27,756 nucleotides of DNA from CAZOIA01 sp964579675 (GCA_964579675.1 CAZOIA010000056.1:1-27756); one strand, 5' to 3'. Positions 5,894 through 14,107 are shown, counted from the stretch's first letter. Notes: a model not told the origin generated them from the letters alone. Made by a program: numbers and translations.

Positions 5894-7651
5894 TCAATCT
5901 GCGCAGCCTGGGTCCGCCGGGTTATTCTGCCCGCTGATGCACCGCTGGAAGATGCCCAGGTCGGACTGATCCACATCGCCGTCGGCGTCGAAGTCAGCGC
6001 CCCGGCAGATCGGATCCGTTTGTGCGATCGAGGGGCCGGTTGCGCAGGCCTGGAAATGGGCGAAATCCCCCCGGTCCACGTCGCCGTCCCAGTCGAAGTC
6101 GGCGACCGCAAACACGAGATAGTAGAAGGTGGTCGATCCGAACAGCACATTTGCCCGGCCCGCGTGATTCTCAATCTTGACGTCGATGCTCTCGCGGAAC
6201 GGCACGTGATCGCCGATCAGCCAGCGGTACTGGTCGGTGCGGACGCACGTATCGGTGCTTCCCGGGCGGTTGGGATCATCCATATTCAGCAGGCCGTGAT
6301 ACGGCCCCACGCCGTTCTCAGGCCAGGGCGGATCATCCGGCGTGTTGCGCTGCACGCCGTAAGGGGTGTTGTTGTAGTAGAATCCGCCGTTGTACGCGTC
6401 TTCCAACCCCGTTCCGTACAACGTCACAGCGCCGTCAACCGTGACGATATCGTCTCCCTCAAGAATACTCTCACTGGTTCCTTCCAACTCCACGTAGAGC
6501 AGGTTGCCGACGTAATGCCCCGGCCCGGACACGGTTAGCATCTGGTGGTACTGTTGCTCCCAGACGGTTGTCTCTTCACTGAAGCACGCATGGAGATATC
6601 CGGCATCGAAAGCAATACCGCCGGGCTCGTATTCCACCGCCGCCGAGTCGATATGAATGTCGGAATCAGTGCTGTTGTGCAGCTCCACGACTACGCTGTG
6701 GCGGAAGGGCATCGGCCAATAGCAGTAGAATCCGTCCGGACCGTCGGTGCCCAACGGCAGCGACTTGTACGGTACTCGATCGTGGCCGGCGCCGAAGAAA
6801 TGCGCCACCGGCACGTCGACGGCGAGCGCCGGTCGGCCGCCGTAACGGACCCTCAGCCGCAGGCCGTCCAGTTCGGCATCGGTGGCCCCGGTCATCTTCA
6901 GGTTGAGCCGCCGGATCTGGCCGTGGCCGCTCAGGCTGCACAAGGTTAGCGTGCCGCCGGCCGCGATGGCCTCAGGCCCGTGCGGGATGGTTACCGATCT
7001 AAAGCTCGGTCCGGCGGGATGGTCCCCGACGTTGCTGACCATGTTCACCACTTCGTTCCGTGCGGCTTGCTGCGCCGGCGTCAATGAACCGTTGTAGGGT
7101 GTGACCGTCGATCCGTCCGGCAACAGATGGTAGCCGTATTGGTAGTAGTGGTGCCGCCTGAGCCAACTGCCGGTGCCGTAGTTGCAGGACTCGATCACCA
7201 GCGAGTTCTGAAATGCAATCGGCTCGTAGCTGCACTGTCCGCCGACGAGCGTTCGCACGAGCGGGCTCTGAATATACCCGTAATTGCCGCCAAGTATCAC
7301 GTCGCTCGTGGTGTCGATCTGCACCACGCCGTCCACGGTCATTCTGATCGGCAGCACGCCGTCGGCGGTAGCGTGCGGCATCCAGATACGGGTTACGATG
7401 CCCGGTCCGGTGAGGGTCGCGATTACGGTCTCAACGTCCGTGTCCTGGAAGCCGGGCGGCAACTCGTAGTAGTTGTAATCCGTATTGCCGCCCGTGCGGT
7501 CGTAACTGCTCGCCAGGCCGGCAACGATTCCGGGCTTGTAATTCGGCAGCGAGCCCCAATCGGAAAGCGACTCGTAATCGTTCAGGTCATTACCGGCCAC
7601 GGGCGTCCCGAGGGCAAGGAGGATTATCGGGATTGCCGTGCCGGGCCTCAT
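5894..7651 (-). CDS. Secreted DUF2961 / GH172-type protein with dockerin-like tail
   Basis: The protein is 585 residues with a short signal peptide (hydrophobic about 4-20). The body begins LNDYESLSDWGSLPNYKPGIVAGLASSYDR, continues through NYYELPPGF and TGPGIVTRIWMPH, and later has VPVAHFFGAGHD and GPDGFYCYWPMPF. These are landmarks of DUF2961, a double jelly-roll family classified as GH172 after members were shown to act on arabino- or fructofuranosides. The true substrate here is unknown. The last 75 residues hold two EF-hand-like loops (DFDWDGDVDRGDF and DFDADGDVDQSDL), each followed by a helix with Cys, the dockerin-like pair common in planctomycete secreted proteins. GGAGAGGAG lies just before the ATG. 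It begins 37 bases after the Gfo/Idh/MocA gene, so the two are probably one operon. Confidence 0.82.
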   Translation of the reverse strand: MRPGTAIPIILLALGTPVAGNDLNDYESLSDWGSLPNYKPGIVAGLASSYDRTGGNTDYNYYELPPGFQDTDVETVIATLTGPGIVTRIWMPHATADGVLPIRMTVDGVVQIDTTSDVILGGNYGYIQSPLVRTLVGGQCSYEPIAFQNSLVIESCNYGTGSWLRRHHYYQYGYHLLPDGSTVTPYNGSLTPAQQAARNEVVNMVSNVGDHPAGPSFRSVTIPHGPEAIAAGGTLTLCSLSGHGQIRRLNLKMTGATDAELDGLRLRVRYGGRPALAVDVPVAHFFGAGHDRVPYKSLPLGTDGPDGFYCYWPMPFRHSVVVELHNSTDSDIHIDSAAVEYEPGGIAFDAGYLHACFSEETTVWEQQYHQMLTVSGPGHYVGNLLYVELEGTSESILEGDDIVTVDGAVTLYGTGLEDAYNGGFYYNNTPYGVQRNTPDDPPWPENGVGPYHGLLNMDDPNRPGSTDTCVRTDQYRWLIGDHVPFRESIDVKIENHAGRANVLFGSTTFYYLVFAVADFDWDGDVDRGDFAHFQACATGPSIAQTDPICRGADFDADGDVDQSDLGIFQRCISGQNNPADPGCAD

Positions 7652-7688
7652 GCTCCTCTCCGGCCGCTGCCGGCTCCTGTCTCCGTGG

Positions 7689-8975
7689 TCAGACGACTTC
7701 CTCAGGTAACTCGTAGCCCTTGCGCCTCGGCCGGGAAAGCAGCTTGTTAGCCGCCTCGTCGCCCGGGAACCGCTCCGCTTTGGGATCCCAGCGGAGCTTG
7801 CGGTGCAGTTCGCGGCACATGTTCATCAGAATGCAGACGGTCGTCGCGCGGTGGGCCGTCTCTACATCGGCGTTGGGATTTTTGCGGCTGCGCATGCACT
7901 CGAAGAAGTTCTTGAGATGGGCAACGGCCTCCCCCGGCGCGGGCGCCCGCGTTTCCTCGGGCGCCCCTTTGAGCAAGTCCGGAGGATCGGCAGTGCACTT
8001 GCCGCGCATGATCTCAATCTTGCCCTTCTCGCCGACGAATATCGCACCGAGGTCCTCAAAGCCCCTCTTGGCCCCATGCATCTTCAACAATGTGCCGTTG
8101 GCGTATCGCATGGTGACCTCCATATTGCCGTTCCAGCCCGGCTTCTCGGGCCAGACTTCCACCGGGCCCGTGTCATCGGTGCCCAGGGCGCATTGCACCT
8201 GATCGAGGGCGTGGGTGCCCCAGCCGGTCACCCCCCACGATATCCCGCTGCCGTCGTAGTCCCACCAGCGCGCCCATTGCAGATGAAGAAGGCTGTGGTA
8301 AGGGCGCAGCTCGGTCTGGTTGCACCAATGGTCCCAGTCAAGACCCTCAGGCATAGGCTCGGCCGGCTTCGGAGTCCACTTCTCCGGCCCCGTGAAGTTG
8401 CAGGCCGTCACGGTGTGCACCTTGCCGATGGCCCCGTCGCGGACCAGCTTGCTCGCGTACCTGTTGATCGGGATCGACCGCTGTTGCGTGCCCGCCTGGA
8501 AAACGCGCTTGTACTTTCTTGCCGCCTTGATGAGCGATTGGCCCTCGGCCACCGTGAGCGAGATCGGCTTCTCGGCGTATACGTCCAGCCCGGCTTGCAT
8601 GGCATTGATACAGATCAGAGCCCGGGCGTGCGTCGTCGTGGGCACGAACACCGCGTCGAGCTTCTCCTTTTCGAGCATCCGGCGGTAGTCGTTGTACCTT
8701 TTCCATTTCTCACTGCCGGGCACCACTTTGGCGGCCTCGTCGAGGCGGGTCAGGAAGCAATCCGCCACCGCGATGATGTCTGCGTGATCGGAGAGGCGCT
8801 CACCATTCATCAGTTGCCGTGCGCGTCCCCCCACCCCGATGAAACCCACCCTGATCTTGTCATTCGCACCGCGCCTGCCCGGCCCTGCCAGGACATGCGA
8901 AGGAATCAAATAGGGTGCTGACAGACCCGCCGCCGTGGCAGCAGCCGATTTGCGGAGAAAATCTCGCCGCTTCAT
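7689..8975 (-). CDS. Tat-exported Gfo/Idh/MocA-family oxidoreductase
   Basis: The protein is 428 residues. It opens with a textbook Tat signal (MKRRDFLRKSAAATAAGLSA, Ala-rich to about 30). The Rossmann domain follows: KIRVGFIGVGGRARQL with the glycine loop, IIAVADC at the second strand, VFVPTTTHARALICI, and AEKPIS containing the catalytic-type Lys of the EKP motif. The C-terminal half has the family's WNGNMEVTMRYANGTLLKMHG sheet and a CMRSRKNPNADVETAHRAT segment typical of planctomycete paralogues. Such enzymes oxidise or reduce sugars with tightly held NAD(P); exported members often produce or use 3-keto sugars. GGAGG lies about 5 bases before the ATG. It leads the unit with the GH172 gene. 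The exact sugar cannot be told. Confidence 0.88.
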   Translation of the reverse strand: MKRRDFLRKSAAATAAGLSAPYLIPSHVLAGPGRRGANDKIRVGFIGVGGRARQLMNGERLSDHADIIAVADCFLTRLDEAAKVVPGSEKWKRYNDYRRMLEKEKLDAVFVPTTTHARALICINAMQAGLDVYAEKPISLTVAEGQSLIKAARKYKRVFQAGTQQRSIPINRYASKLVRDGAIGKVHTVTACNFTGPEKWTPKPAEPMPEGLDWDHWCNQTELRPYHSLLHLQWARWWDYDGSGISWGVTGWGTHALDQVQCALGTDDTGPVEVWPEKPGWNGNMEVTMRYANGTLLKMHGAKRGFEDLGAIFVGEKGKIEIMRGKCTADPPDLLKGAPEETRAPAPGEAVAHLKNFFECMRSRKNPNADVETAHRATTVCILMNMCRELHRKLRWDPKAERFPGDEAANKLLSRPRRKGYELPEEVV

Positions 8976-9158
8976 GGGACCTCCAACTTCTCAATCCGTA
9001 GGTTTGCCGAGCTCATCCTTGGCCGATCCATCTTGCGAAACCGCTTCGCCGATCCCGATCCTCTTAGCGTACACCAAACGACCTCGTGGCACAATGACCA
9101 CGGAGCGGGAGGCTGCCACCTGGCCCGACCACGCTGTCAGATGCCGTCTTGCCCGGAC

Positions 9159-9360
9159 CGCTCGCACGGGTGCATGACACTTTGGGCGGCCTGTTGGAAG
9201 GCGCCGCCCCCAGGTGTTTCCGAACCGCGCCCGTAAGGAAGCGGCCCTGGCGCATCCGCAGATACTCCCCTCCCTGACGGTCGGGGTTCGGAAAAGCAAG
9301 GTGCCGTCCCCTTCTCCGCCCGAAGGTCCCCGCCGGAACTGTCACGCACCCCGCTCGCAC
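9159..9360. mobile_element. MITE-like element (9168-9351) with 9-bp target duplications
   Basis: The sequence CGCTCGCAC occurs at 9159-9167 and again at 9352-9360, directly flanking a 184-bp unit. The unit starts GGGTGCATGACACTTTGGGC and ends with the inverted counterpart GCCGGAACTGTCACGCACCC. Inside is another inverted repeat, with arms 9217-9244 and about 9267-9294 (TTCCGAACC and GGTTCGGAA ends). No transposase is encoded, so it would need one in trans. Direct repeats of 9 bp are made by several transposase families, including IS1- and IS10-type, so the parent cannot be named. Related sequence lies at 1-53 and 25156-25382. Confidence 0.65.
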
Positions 9361-9385
9361 TGCCAGCCCCCGGGCGGCTCTTGCC

Positions 9386-9464
9386 AAAGGTGCAGCCTCC
9401 GCGCACCATGTACACGATGCCGCGGTGGAACCTCTCGAAGTCAACGGCTGGAGGCTGCGGCTTT
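9386..9464. repeat. Inverted repeat upstream of the dehydrogenase gene
   Basis: The arms AAAGGTGCAGCCTCC (9386-9400) and GGAGGCTGCGGCTTT (9450-9464) pair at 13 of 15 positions around a 49-base centre. It ends about 28 bases before the GTG start at 9493, so it may lie in the leader of that message. It could be a further dispersed repeat or a regulatory fold. Confidence 0.45.
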
Positions 9465-9492
9465 CGGGAAGGTGACAGCCAAGGGTGAAGTC

Positions 9493-10524
9493 GTGAAGGC
9501 ACTTGTGCTCAAAGAGTATTCGAAATTCGTCTATGAAGATTCGCCCATGCCGACAATCGGCGCGACCGACGTGCTGATCGAGGTCAAGGCCTGCGGCATC
9601 TGCGGCAGCGATGTGCACGGCATGGACGGGTCCACCGGCCGCCGCCGGCCCCCGATCATCATGGGGCACGAGGCTTCGGGCGTGATCGCCGAGGTCGGAG
9701 GCAGCGTCACGGGCTGGAAAAAGGGCGACCGCGTCACCTTCGACTCAACGGTGTATTGCGGCACCTGCTGGTTCTGCCGGCGCGGGCAGATCAACCTCTG
9801 CGACAACCGGCGCGTCCTGGGCGTATCGTGCGACGACTACCGTCAGCACGGCGCCTTCGCTGAGTACGTGGCCGTGCCGCAGCACATCCTCTACCGCCTT
9901 CACGACGCGACGACCTTCGAGCAGGCAGCCATGGTCGAAGCGCTGTCAATCGCCTTCCGCGCCGTCGAGCGCACGCCCGTTTCGATCAACGACACCGCCG
10001 TGGTCGTGGGGGTGGGCATGATCGGTCTGCTCGTCGTGCAGACCTTGCGGGTGGCTGGATGTGGCACGATAGTCGCAGTAGACCTGGAGCAGGAGAAACT
10101 GGGCCTGGCTCTGAAACTGGGCGCCGATGTCGGCATCAAGGCCGATGCCGGCGATGCGGCAGCGGAAGCCCGCGAACTGACGGCCGGCCGAGGTGCCGAC
10201 GTCGCCTTCGAGGTCGTCGGCATCACGCCCACGATCAAGACCGCGGTTGACTGCCTCCGCAAAGGGGGGTCGCTCACCCTGGTCGGCAACTTGTCGCCCG
10301 AGGTCCCACTTCCACTCCAGTCCGTCGTCACCCGCGAACTGACACTGATCGGCTCCTGCGCCTCCTGTGGTGAGTACCCTGCCTGCCTTGATATGATTGC
10401 CCGGAAAGCCATCGACGTGAACGTCCTGATCAGCGCCGTCGCGCCTCTGGCGGAAGGCGCCCATTGGTTCCACCGGCTCTACAGGAAGGAACCGGGACTG
10501 ATGAAAGTCATCTTGACCCCCTGA
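9493..10524 (+). CDS. Zinc-dependent medium-chain polyol/sugar dehydrogenase
   Basis: The protein is 343 residues, the usual length. Catalytic-zinc ligands are visible as Cys37 (ACGICGSDVHG), His59-Glu60 (GHEASGVIAEVG) and probably Glu149. The structural zinc lobe has Cys89, Cys92, Cys95 and Cys103. The Rossmann loop is GVGMIG (173-178) with Asp197 at the end of the second strand, which favours NAD over NADP. This pattern is that of the sorbitol, threonine and L-idonate/galactitol dehydrogenase group; the substrate is not decidable. I chose the GTG at 9493: AAGGGTGA stands about 6 bases upstream and the family begins there. The longer frame from 9214 reads through repeat DNA. The SDR gene follows after 39 bases with a strong ribosome-binding site, so both probably act in one sugar-oxidation route. 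Confidence 0.87.
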   Translation: MKALVLKEYSKFVYEDSPMPTIGATDVLIEVKACGICGSDVHGMDGSTGRRRPPIIMGHEASGVIAEVGGSVTGWKKGDRVTFDSTVYCGTCWFCRRGQINLCDNRRVLGVSCDDYRQHGAFAEYVAVPQHILYRLHDATTFEQAAMVEALSIAFRAVERTPVSINDTAVVVGVGMIGLLVVQTLRVAGCGTIVAVDLEQEKLGLALKLGADVGIKADAGDAAAEARELTAGRGADVAFEVVGITPTIKTAVDCLRKGGSLTLVGNLSPEVPLPLQSVVTRELTLIGSCASCGEYPACLDMIARKAIDVNVLISAVAPLAEGAHWFHRLYRKEPGLMKVILTP

Positions 10525-10563
10525 GGTCCAACAGCCTGGTTAAGGAAGCAAAAGGAGGTAACC

Positions 10564-11349
10564 GTGGGCAAGGAATTCTGCGACCTTTCGGGCAAGGTCG
10601 CGATCGTGACTGGTGCGAGTCGGGGTCTGGGGCAATACTTTGGCCGTGCCTTGGCCCGGGCCGGCGCGGACCTGGTGATCACCAGCCGAAAGAAGGAAAA
10701 CCTCGGAGAATTCCAAGCTGAAATCGAAGGGCTGGCCCGCAAGGCGTATCCACTCGCTTTGGACGTCCAGGACTACGACAGCATCCGCAACATGGTGGAC
10801 GCCGCGGTCGCCCACTACGGCAAGATCGACATCCTGGTCAACAACGCTGGTTGCAACCGCCGCAAGCCCGCGGTCGAGGTGACATGGGACGACTGGAACC
10901 TGATCCTGAACACGAACCTGCGCGGCACGTTCTTCGTGGCCCAGGCCGTGGCAATGAAAGCGATGATACCGGCCGGGTACGGGCGGATCATCAACATCGG
11001 CTCGGTGACCAGCGTATTCGGCTACGCGGGCCTGGCGCCCTACTGTGCCAGCCGCGGCGGCACCAAACAACTCACCATGAGCCTCGCCGATGACTGGGGC
11101 CGTCACGGCATCACCGTCAACTGCCTGGCCCCGGGTTGGTTCAAGACCGCGCAAAACCAGGTTCTGTATGAGAACAAGACCTGGGTCGAGTACATCTGTG
11201 ACCGTATTCCGCTCAAGCGGCCGGGCCAGCCGAACGACCTCGATGGCGCGGTCGTGTTCCTCGCTTCCGAGGAAAGCCGGTATATCACAGGCCAGACGCT
11301 TCTGGTGGACGGTGGCATATCCACCGGTGCAACCAAGGCGACCGTTTGA
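10564..11349 (+). CDS. Short-chain dehydrogenase/reductase with Arg in place of active-site Lys
   Basis: The protein is 261 residues, typical of classical SDRs. It has the cofactor loop TGASRGLG (16-23), NNAG (93-96), Asn118 (LNTNLRG), Ser147 (INIGSV) and Tyr160, then the closing TGQTLLVDGG. The nearest kin by pattern are gluconate 5-dehydrogenase and 3-oxoacyl-ACP reductase-type sugar SDRs. The oddity is at the YxxxK site: the DNA reads TAC TGT GCC AGC CGC, giving YCASR with Arg164 where Lys is nearly invariant. A Lys lies four residues later (168), out of register. Either activity is altered, or the Arg substitutes in this lineage. GTG start with a near-perfect AAAGGAGGTAA about 5 bases upstream. 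It pairs with the preceding zinc dehydrogenase. Confidence 0.87.
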   Translation: MGKEFCDLSGKVAIVTGASRGLGQYFGRALARAGADLVITSRKKENLGEFQAEIEGLARKAYPLALDVQDYDSIRNMVDAAVAHYGKIDILVNNAGCNRRKPAVEVTWDDWNLILNTNLRGTFFVAQAVAMKAMIPAGYGRIINIGSVTSVFGYAGLAPYCASRGGTKQLTMSLADDWGRHGITVNCLAPGWFKTAQNQVLYENKTWVEYICDRIPLKRPGQPNDLDGAVVFLASEESRYITGQTLLVDGGISTGATKATV

Positions 11350-11442
11350 AATCAGGCCCCCACCCCAAATCAGCGAGCCACCGTTCTACCACGTAAGTGG
11401 CCGCAATCGCCGGTGAAACAACGCGCAGGCTAGTCTGGATTC

Positions 11443-11600
11443 TTCACCACGGAGTCACGAAGAGCACGGAGAAGACGAAGAAATCAGTTGAAATCAACCA
11501 CTCGGGTTCCGACATGACCATCGACACGCTGTCGAAACATCGATCCGCCAGGATTTCACGCAACCTCTTTTCTCCGTGGCCTTTGTGTCTCCGTGGTGAA
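11443..11600. repeat. 158-bp element with TTCACCACGGAG inverted ends
   Basis: Left arm 11443-11473 begins TTCACCACGGAGTCACGAAG and ends CACGGAGAA. The right arm, 11570-11600, is its inverse and pairs at about 27 of 31 positions. The centre (about 11474-11569) has no open frame of note. It fills most of the gap between the convergent SDR and DUF1080 genes. I recall similar TTCACCACGGAG repeats in many unrelated bacterial genomes, but cannot check it here. Confidence 0.6.
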
Positions 11601-11621
11601 TTCCCCCATGAATGATCCGGG

Positions 11622-12242
11622 CTAGTGGATTTCCCGAATCCGGATGTTGCGGAACTCGACCGGGTCCCCGTGATTCTGCAGGCCGATGTAGCCTTCGCCC
11701 GCGATCTCGGACATCGGCTTGTCGTCCTTGCGCGGCTCAACGGTGTCGATATCGGTATCCAGGACGAGGCGGCCGTTAAGCTCAATGCGAAGCTGCCGGC
11801 CCACGCAGGTGATCCGGCAGTGGTTCCACTCACCAGGCGGCTTGCTGAACTCGCCTGCCGCGGGGATCCTCCGGAAGACTGCCCCGCTGACGTCCGTGAA
11901 GTCCGCATCGTCGCGATCGTCCTTGATCTGAACCTCGAAACCCTCCATCGACGTCCTGCCCTCGCGATCTGGTGCCCGCAGGAAGATGCCGGCGTTGGCA
12001 CCGGGCTCGATCCGCCACTCGAGGGTCAATTCAAAATCCGCGTACTTGCGCTCGGTGCTCAGCCAGGCGTAGCCGGTCTTCTCGCCGCTGCACTTGAGCA
12101 CGCCGTCCTGCACCGACCAGGAACCAGCACACTCAACCTCGACCCAGCCGGTCAGATCCCTGCCGTTGAACAGTGAGGTGCTCGTACTGCACCCGCAGGC
12201 CATCATCATCGCGATCATCGCTGCCGCATGCACGCGCGTCAT
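11622..12242 (-). CDS. DUF1080 (3-keto-disaccharide hydrolase-type) lipoprotein
   Basis: The protein is 206 residues. A hydrophobic leader (AAAMIAMMMACGC) ends in a lipobox-like Cys, so it is probably anchored outside the cytoplasm. The mature part is one concanavalin-like jelly roll with the DUF1080 landmarks: SLFNGRDLTGWVE at the front, GVLKCSGEKTGYAWL, YADFELTLEWRI, ANAGIFLRAP, GEWNHCRITCVGRQLRIELNGRLV and GYIGLQNHGDPVEFRNIRI at the end. Pfam names this the 3-keto-disaccharide hydrolase domain, and members often lie with Gfo/Idh/MocA oxidoreductases, as here about 2.6 kb away. I chose the ATG at 12242: AAGGAG stands 9 bases upstream, and the longer frame from 12302 has no signal peptide at its start. 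It is divergent from the NSS symporter gene. Confidence 0.85.
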   Translation of the reverse strand: MTRVHAAAMIAMMMACGCSTSTSLFNGRDLTGWVEVECAGSWSVQDGVLKCSGEKTGYAWLSTERKYADFELTLEWRIEPGANAGIFLRAPDREGRTSMEGFEVQIKDDRDDADFTDVSGAVFRRIPAAGEFSKPPGEWNHCRITCVGRQLRIELNGRLVLDTDIDTVEPRKDDKPMSEIAGEGYIGLQNHGDPVEFRNIRIREIH

Positions 12243-12375
12243 ACGCCGATCTCCTTCAAAACAAATGTGGCTCTGGGACAAACAACGTATCTTTGAAGCC
12301 ATCTACCAGCACGTCGCCCGCAGGTCAACACGCACGTGCTGCCCGCAGACATGCGGCACACGTTGCGGACCGCGC

Positions 12376-12404
12376 TTGCAAAGAGGCGCCGCCGGCCCGA
12401 TCAT
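12376..12404 (+). promoter_or_regulatory. Weak promoter candidate for the symporter gene
   Basis: TTGCAA (12376-12381) and GATCAT (12399-12404) are separated by 17 bases and lie about 33 bases before the GTG at 12437. The match is modest and the spacer very GC-rich. Confidence 0.22.
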
Positions 12405-12436
12405 GCCTAACAGAGCCAAGAACGAAGGAGCTGCAA

Positions 12437-14107
12437 GTGGCTGATGATTTCAACGGGCCCGTCGAATCTGTACTCCCCCGCAAGGGCTCGGGCGAGCACT
12501 GGGGCTCCAGGATCGGTGTCATTCTCGCGGTGGCGGGCTCGGCGGTCGGGCTCGGCAACTTCCTGCGTTTCCCCGGTCTGGCCGCCACCAACGGGGGCGG
12601 GGTCTTCATGATCCCGTATTTCATCTCCATGCTTATCCTGGGGATCCCCATCTGCTGGGTCGAGTGGACCATGGGCCGGTACGGCGGGGCCCGCGGCTAC
12701 AACAGCGCGCCAGGGATCTTCAGCGTGCTCTGGAGGCGGTCCTACGGCAAGTACTTCGGCGTGCTGGCCATGCTCATCCCCGTCGTCATTTACATGTATT
12801 ACGTCTACATCGAGGCATGGTGCCTGTCGTATGCCATCGACTACGCCAGGGGAACCATGTCCTCGATTGCCCAAGGGGTGGATTCTAGCGGTGAAGTCGG
12901 CAGGTACCAGGCGCATTTCAACCGCTTTGTCGGCTTTGGCAGTAACGGGTTCCCGAAAGCCAGGGCAATGGTCATCCTGGGTCTTGTTTTCCTCATCAAT
13001 TTCTCCCTGATCTTCCGGGGCTTGACCAAGGGGATCGAGACCTTCTGCAAGTTTGCGATGCCTCTGTTGATCGGTTTCGCGCTGATCATCCTGGTCCGCG
13101 TGTTGACGCTGGGGACTCCCGATCCGGCCAAGCCGGAAGCCTGCATCAACAACGCCCTCGGCTTCATGTGGAATCCCAAGCCGCTGGATGGGGACGAAAG
13201 CATATGGGCAGCTCTGATGAATCCTGGACTGTGGTTGAGTGCCTCCGGCCAGATATTCTTCAGTCTCTCGGTCGGGTTTGGGATCGTCCTGAACTACGCC
13301 AGTTACCTGCGTGAAGACGACGACGTTGTGCTGTCCGGTCTCACCGCCAGCGCCACCAACCAGTTCTGCGAAGTGTGCCTGGGGGGGCTGATTACGGTAC
13401 CGGTGGCCTTCCTCTTCCTTGGCGCCGCCCAGTTGAACAAAGACGTTCTGGGATCGACGATGGCGTTGGGGTTCCACGCTTTGCCGGCCGTGTTCAATCG
13501 CATGCCCGCCGGGAACGTGTTCGGGGCCATCTGGTTCACCATGCTCTTCATGGCCGCCATCACCAGCTCCCTCAGCATGCTGCAACCCGCCATTGCCTTC
13601 CTCGAGGAAGGATTCAACCTCGGTCGGCGAGCGTCGGTCACCTGGCTCGGCTCCATCGTGGCGATGGGGAGCCTGATCGTGATCTACTTCTCGAAAGACC
13701 TGCTGGCCCTCGACACCATGGACTTCTGGGTCGGCACGGTGTGCATCTACGTGCTTGCCACCATTCAGGTAATTACCGTGGGCTGGGTCTTCGGGATCAA
13801 GAACGCCAGACGAGAGGTCCAGCGCGGCGCGGAATTGCGCATCCCGGGGATCTTCTGGTTCATCATCAAGTACGTCTCCCCACTGTACCTGCTGACCATC
13901 TTCGCCTTCTGGTGCTACAACAGCATGCCGGAGTACTTCCGGACCATCACTGAAGATCTGCAAACCGAGGATCGCAACTCCGTCCTGTTCGTGCTGGTGT
14001 TCCTGGTCGGGATCATGGCGTTTTTCGCAGTGTTGGTCTACCTGGCCGGGCGCCGATGGAACGAGCGGGAAACCTGGGAGCATTCGACGGAGGGGGTGAG
14101 CCCATGA
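12437..14107 (+). CDS. Sodium-dependent NSS-family symporter (MetP-like)
   Basis: The protein is 556 residues with about a dozen hydrophobic segments. TM1 carries the family hallmark GSAVGLGNFLRFPGLAATNG, whose unwound centre binds sodium and substrate in LeuT-type carriers; FLRFP here replaces the more common FWRFP. Further landmarks are GGVFMIPYF, GIPICWVEWTMGRYGG and the SLSMLQPAIAFLEE segment near TM8. NSS carriers import amino acids or related amines with sodium; the substrate is not certain. The GTG at 12437 has GAAGGAG six bases upstream, and the longer frame back to 12173 runs antisense to the DUF1080 gene start. Its stop overlaps the next start (ATGA), which fits a two-subunit MetPS-type importer as known in Corynebacterium. 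It could use the gradient made by the Nqr pump. Confidence 0.9.
   Translation: MADDFNGPVESVLPRKGSGEHWGSRIGVILAVAGSAVGLGNFLRFPGLAATNGGGVFMIPYFISMLILGIPICWVEWTMGRYGGARGYNSAPGIFSVLWRRSYGKYFGVLAMLIPVVIYMYYVYIEAWCLSYAIDYARGTMSSIAQGVDSSGEVGRYQAHFNRFVGFGSNGFPKARAMVILGLVFLINFSLIFRGLTKGIETFCKFAMPLLIGFALIILVRVLTLGTPDPAKPEACINNALGFMWNPKPLDGDESIWAALMNPGLWLSASGQIFFSLSVGFGIVLNYASYLREDDDVVLSGLTASATNQFCEVCLGGLITVPVAFLFLGAAQLNKDVLGSTMALGFHALPAVFNRMPAGNVFGAIWFTMLFMAAITSSLSMLQPAIAFLEEGFNLGRRASVTWLGSIVAMGSLIVIYFSKDLLALDTMDFWVGTVCIYVLATIQVITVGWVFGIKNARREVQRGAELRIPGIFWFIIKYVSPLYLLTIFAFWCYNSMPEYFRTITEDLQTEDRNSVLFVLVFLVGIMAFFAVLVYLAGRRWNERETWEHSTEGVSP

Larger units (their letters stand above)
8976..9492. other. 517-bp divergent gap filled by repeats
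   Basis: This separates the leftward Gfo/Idh/MocA gene from the rightward dehydrogenase gene. It holds the MITE-like element 9168-9351 with flanking 9-bp duplications, and a further inverted repeat 9386-9464. No gene is seen; the frames here are repeat sequence read through. Confidence 0.6.

Noticed and set aside
7803..8921. 372-codon + strand frame
   Set aside because: Shadow of the Gfo/Idh/MocA gene, which has a Tat signal, Rossmann loop and ribosome-binding site.
9214..9492. N-terminal extension of the zinc dehydrogenase
   Set aside because: Translated repeat DNA (MITE and inverted repeat); the family start with ribosome-binding site is at 9493.
12407..14083. 558-codon minus-strand frame
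   Set aside because: Complete antisense shadow of the NSS symporter; composition rich in His, Gln, Asp and Pro, as expected of reversed membrane-protein codons.
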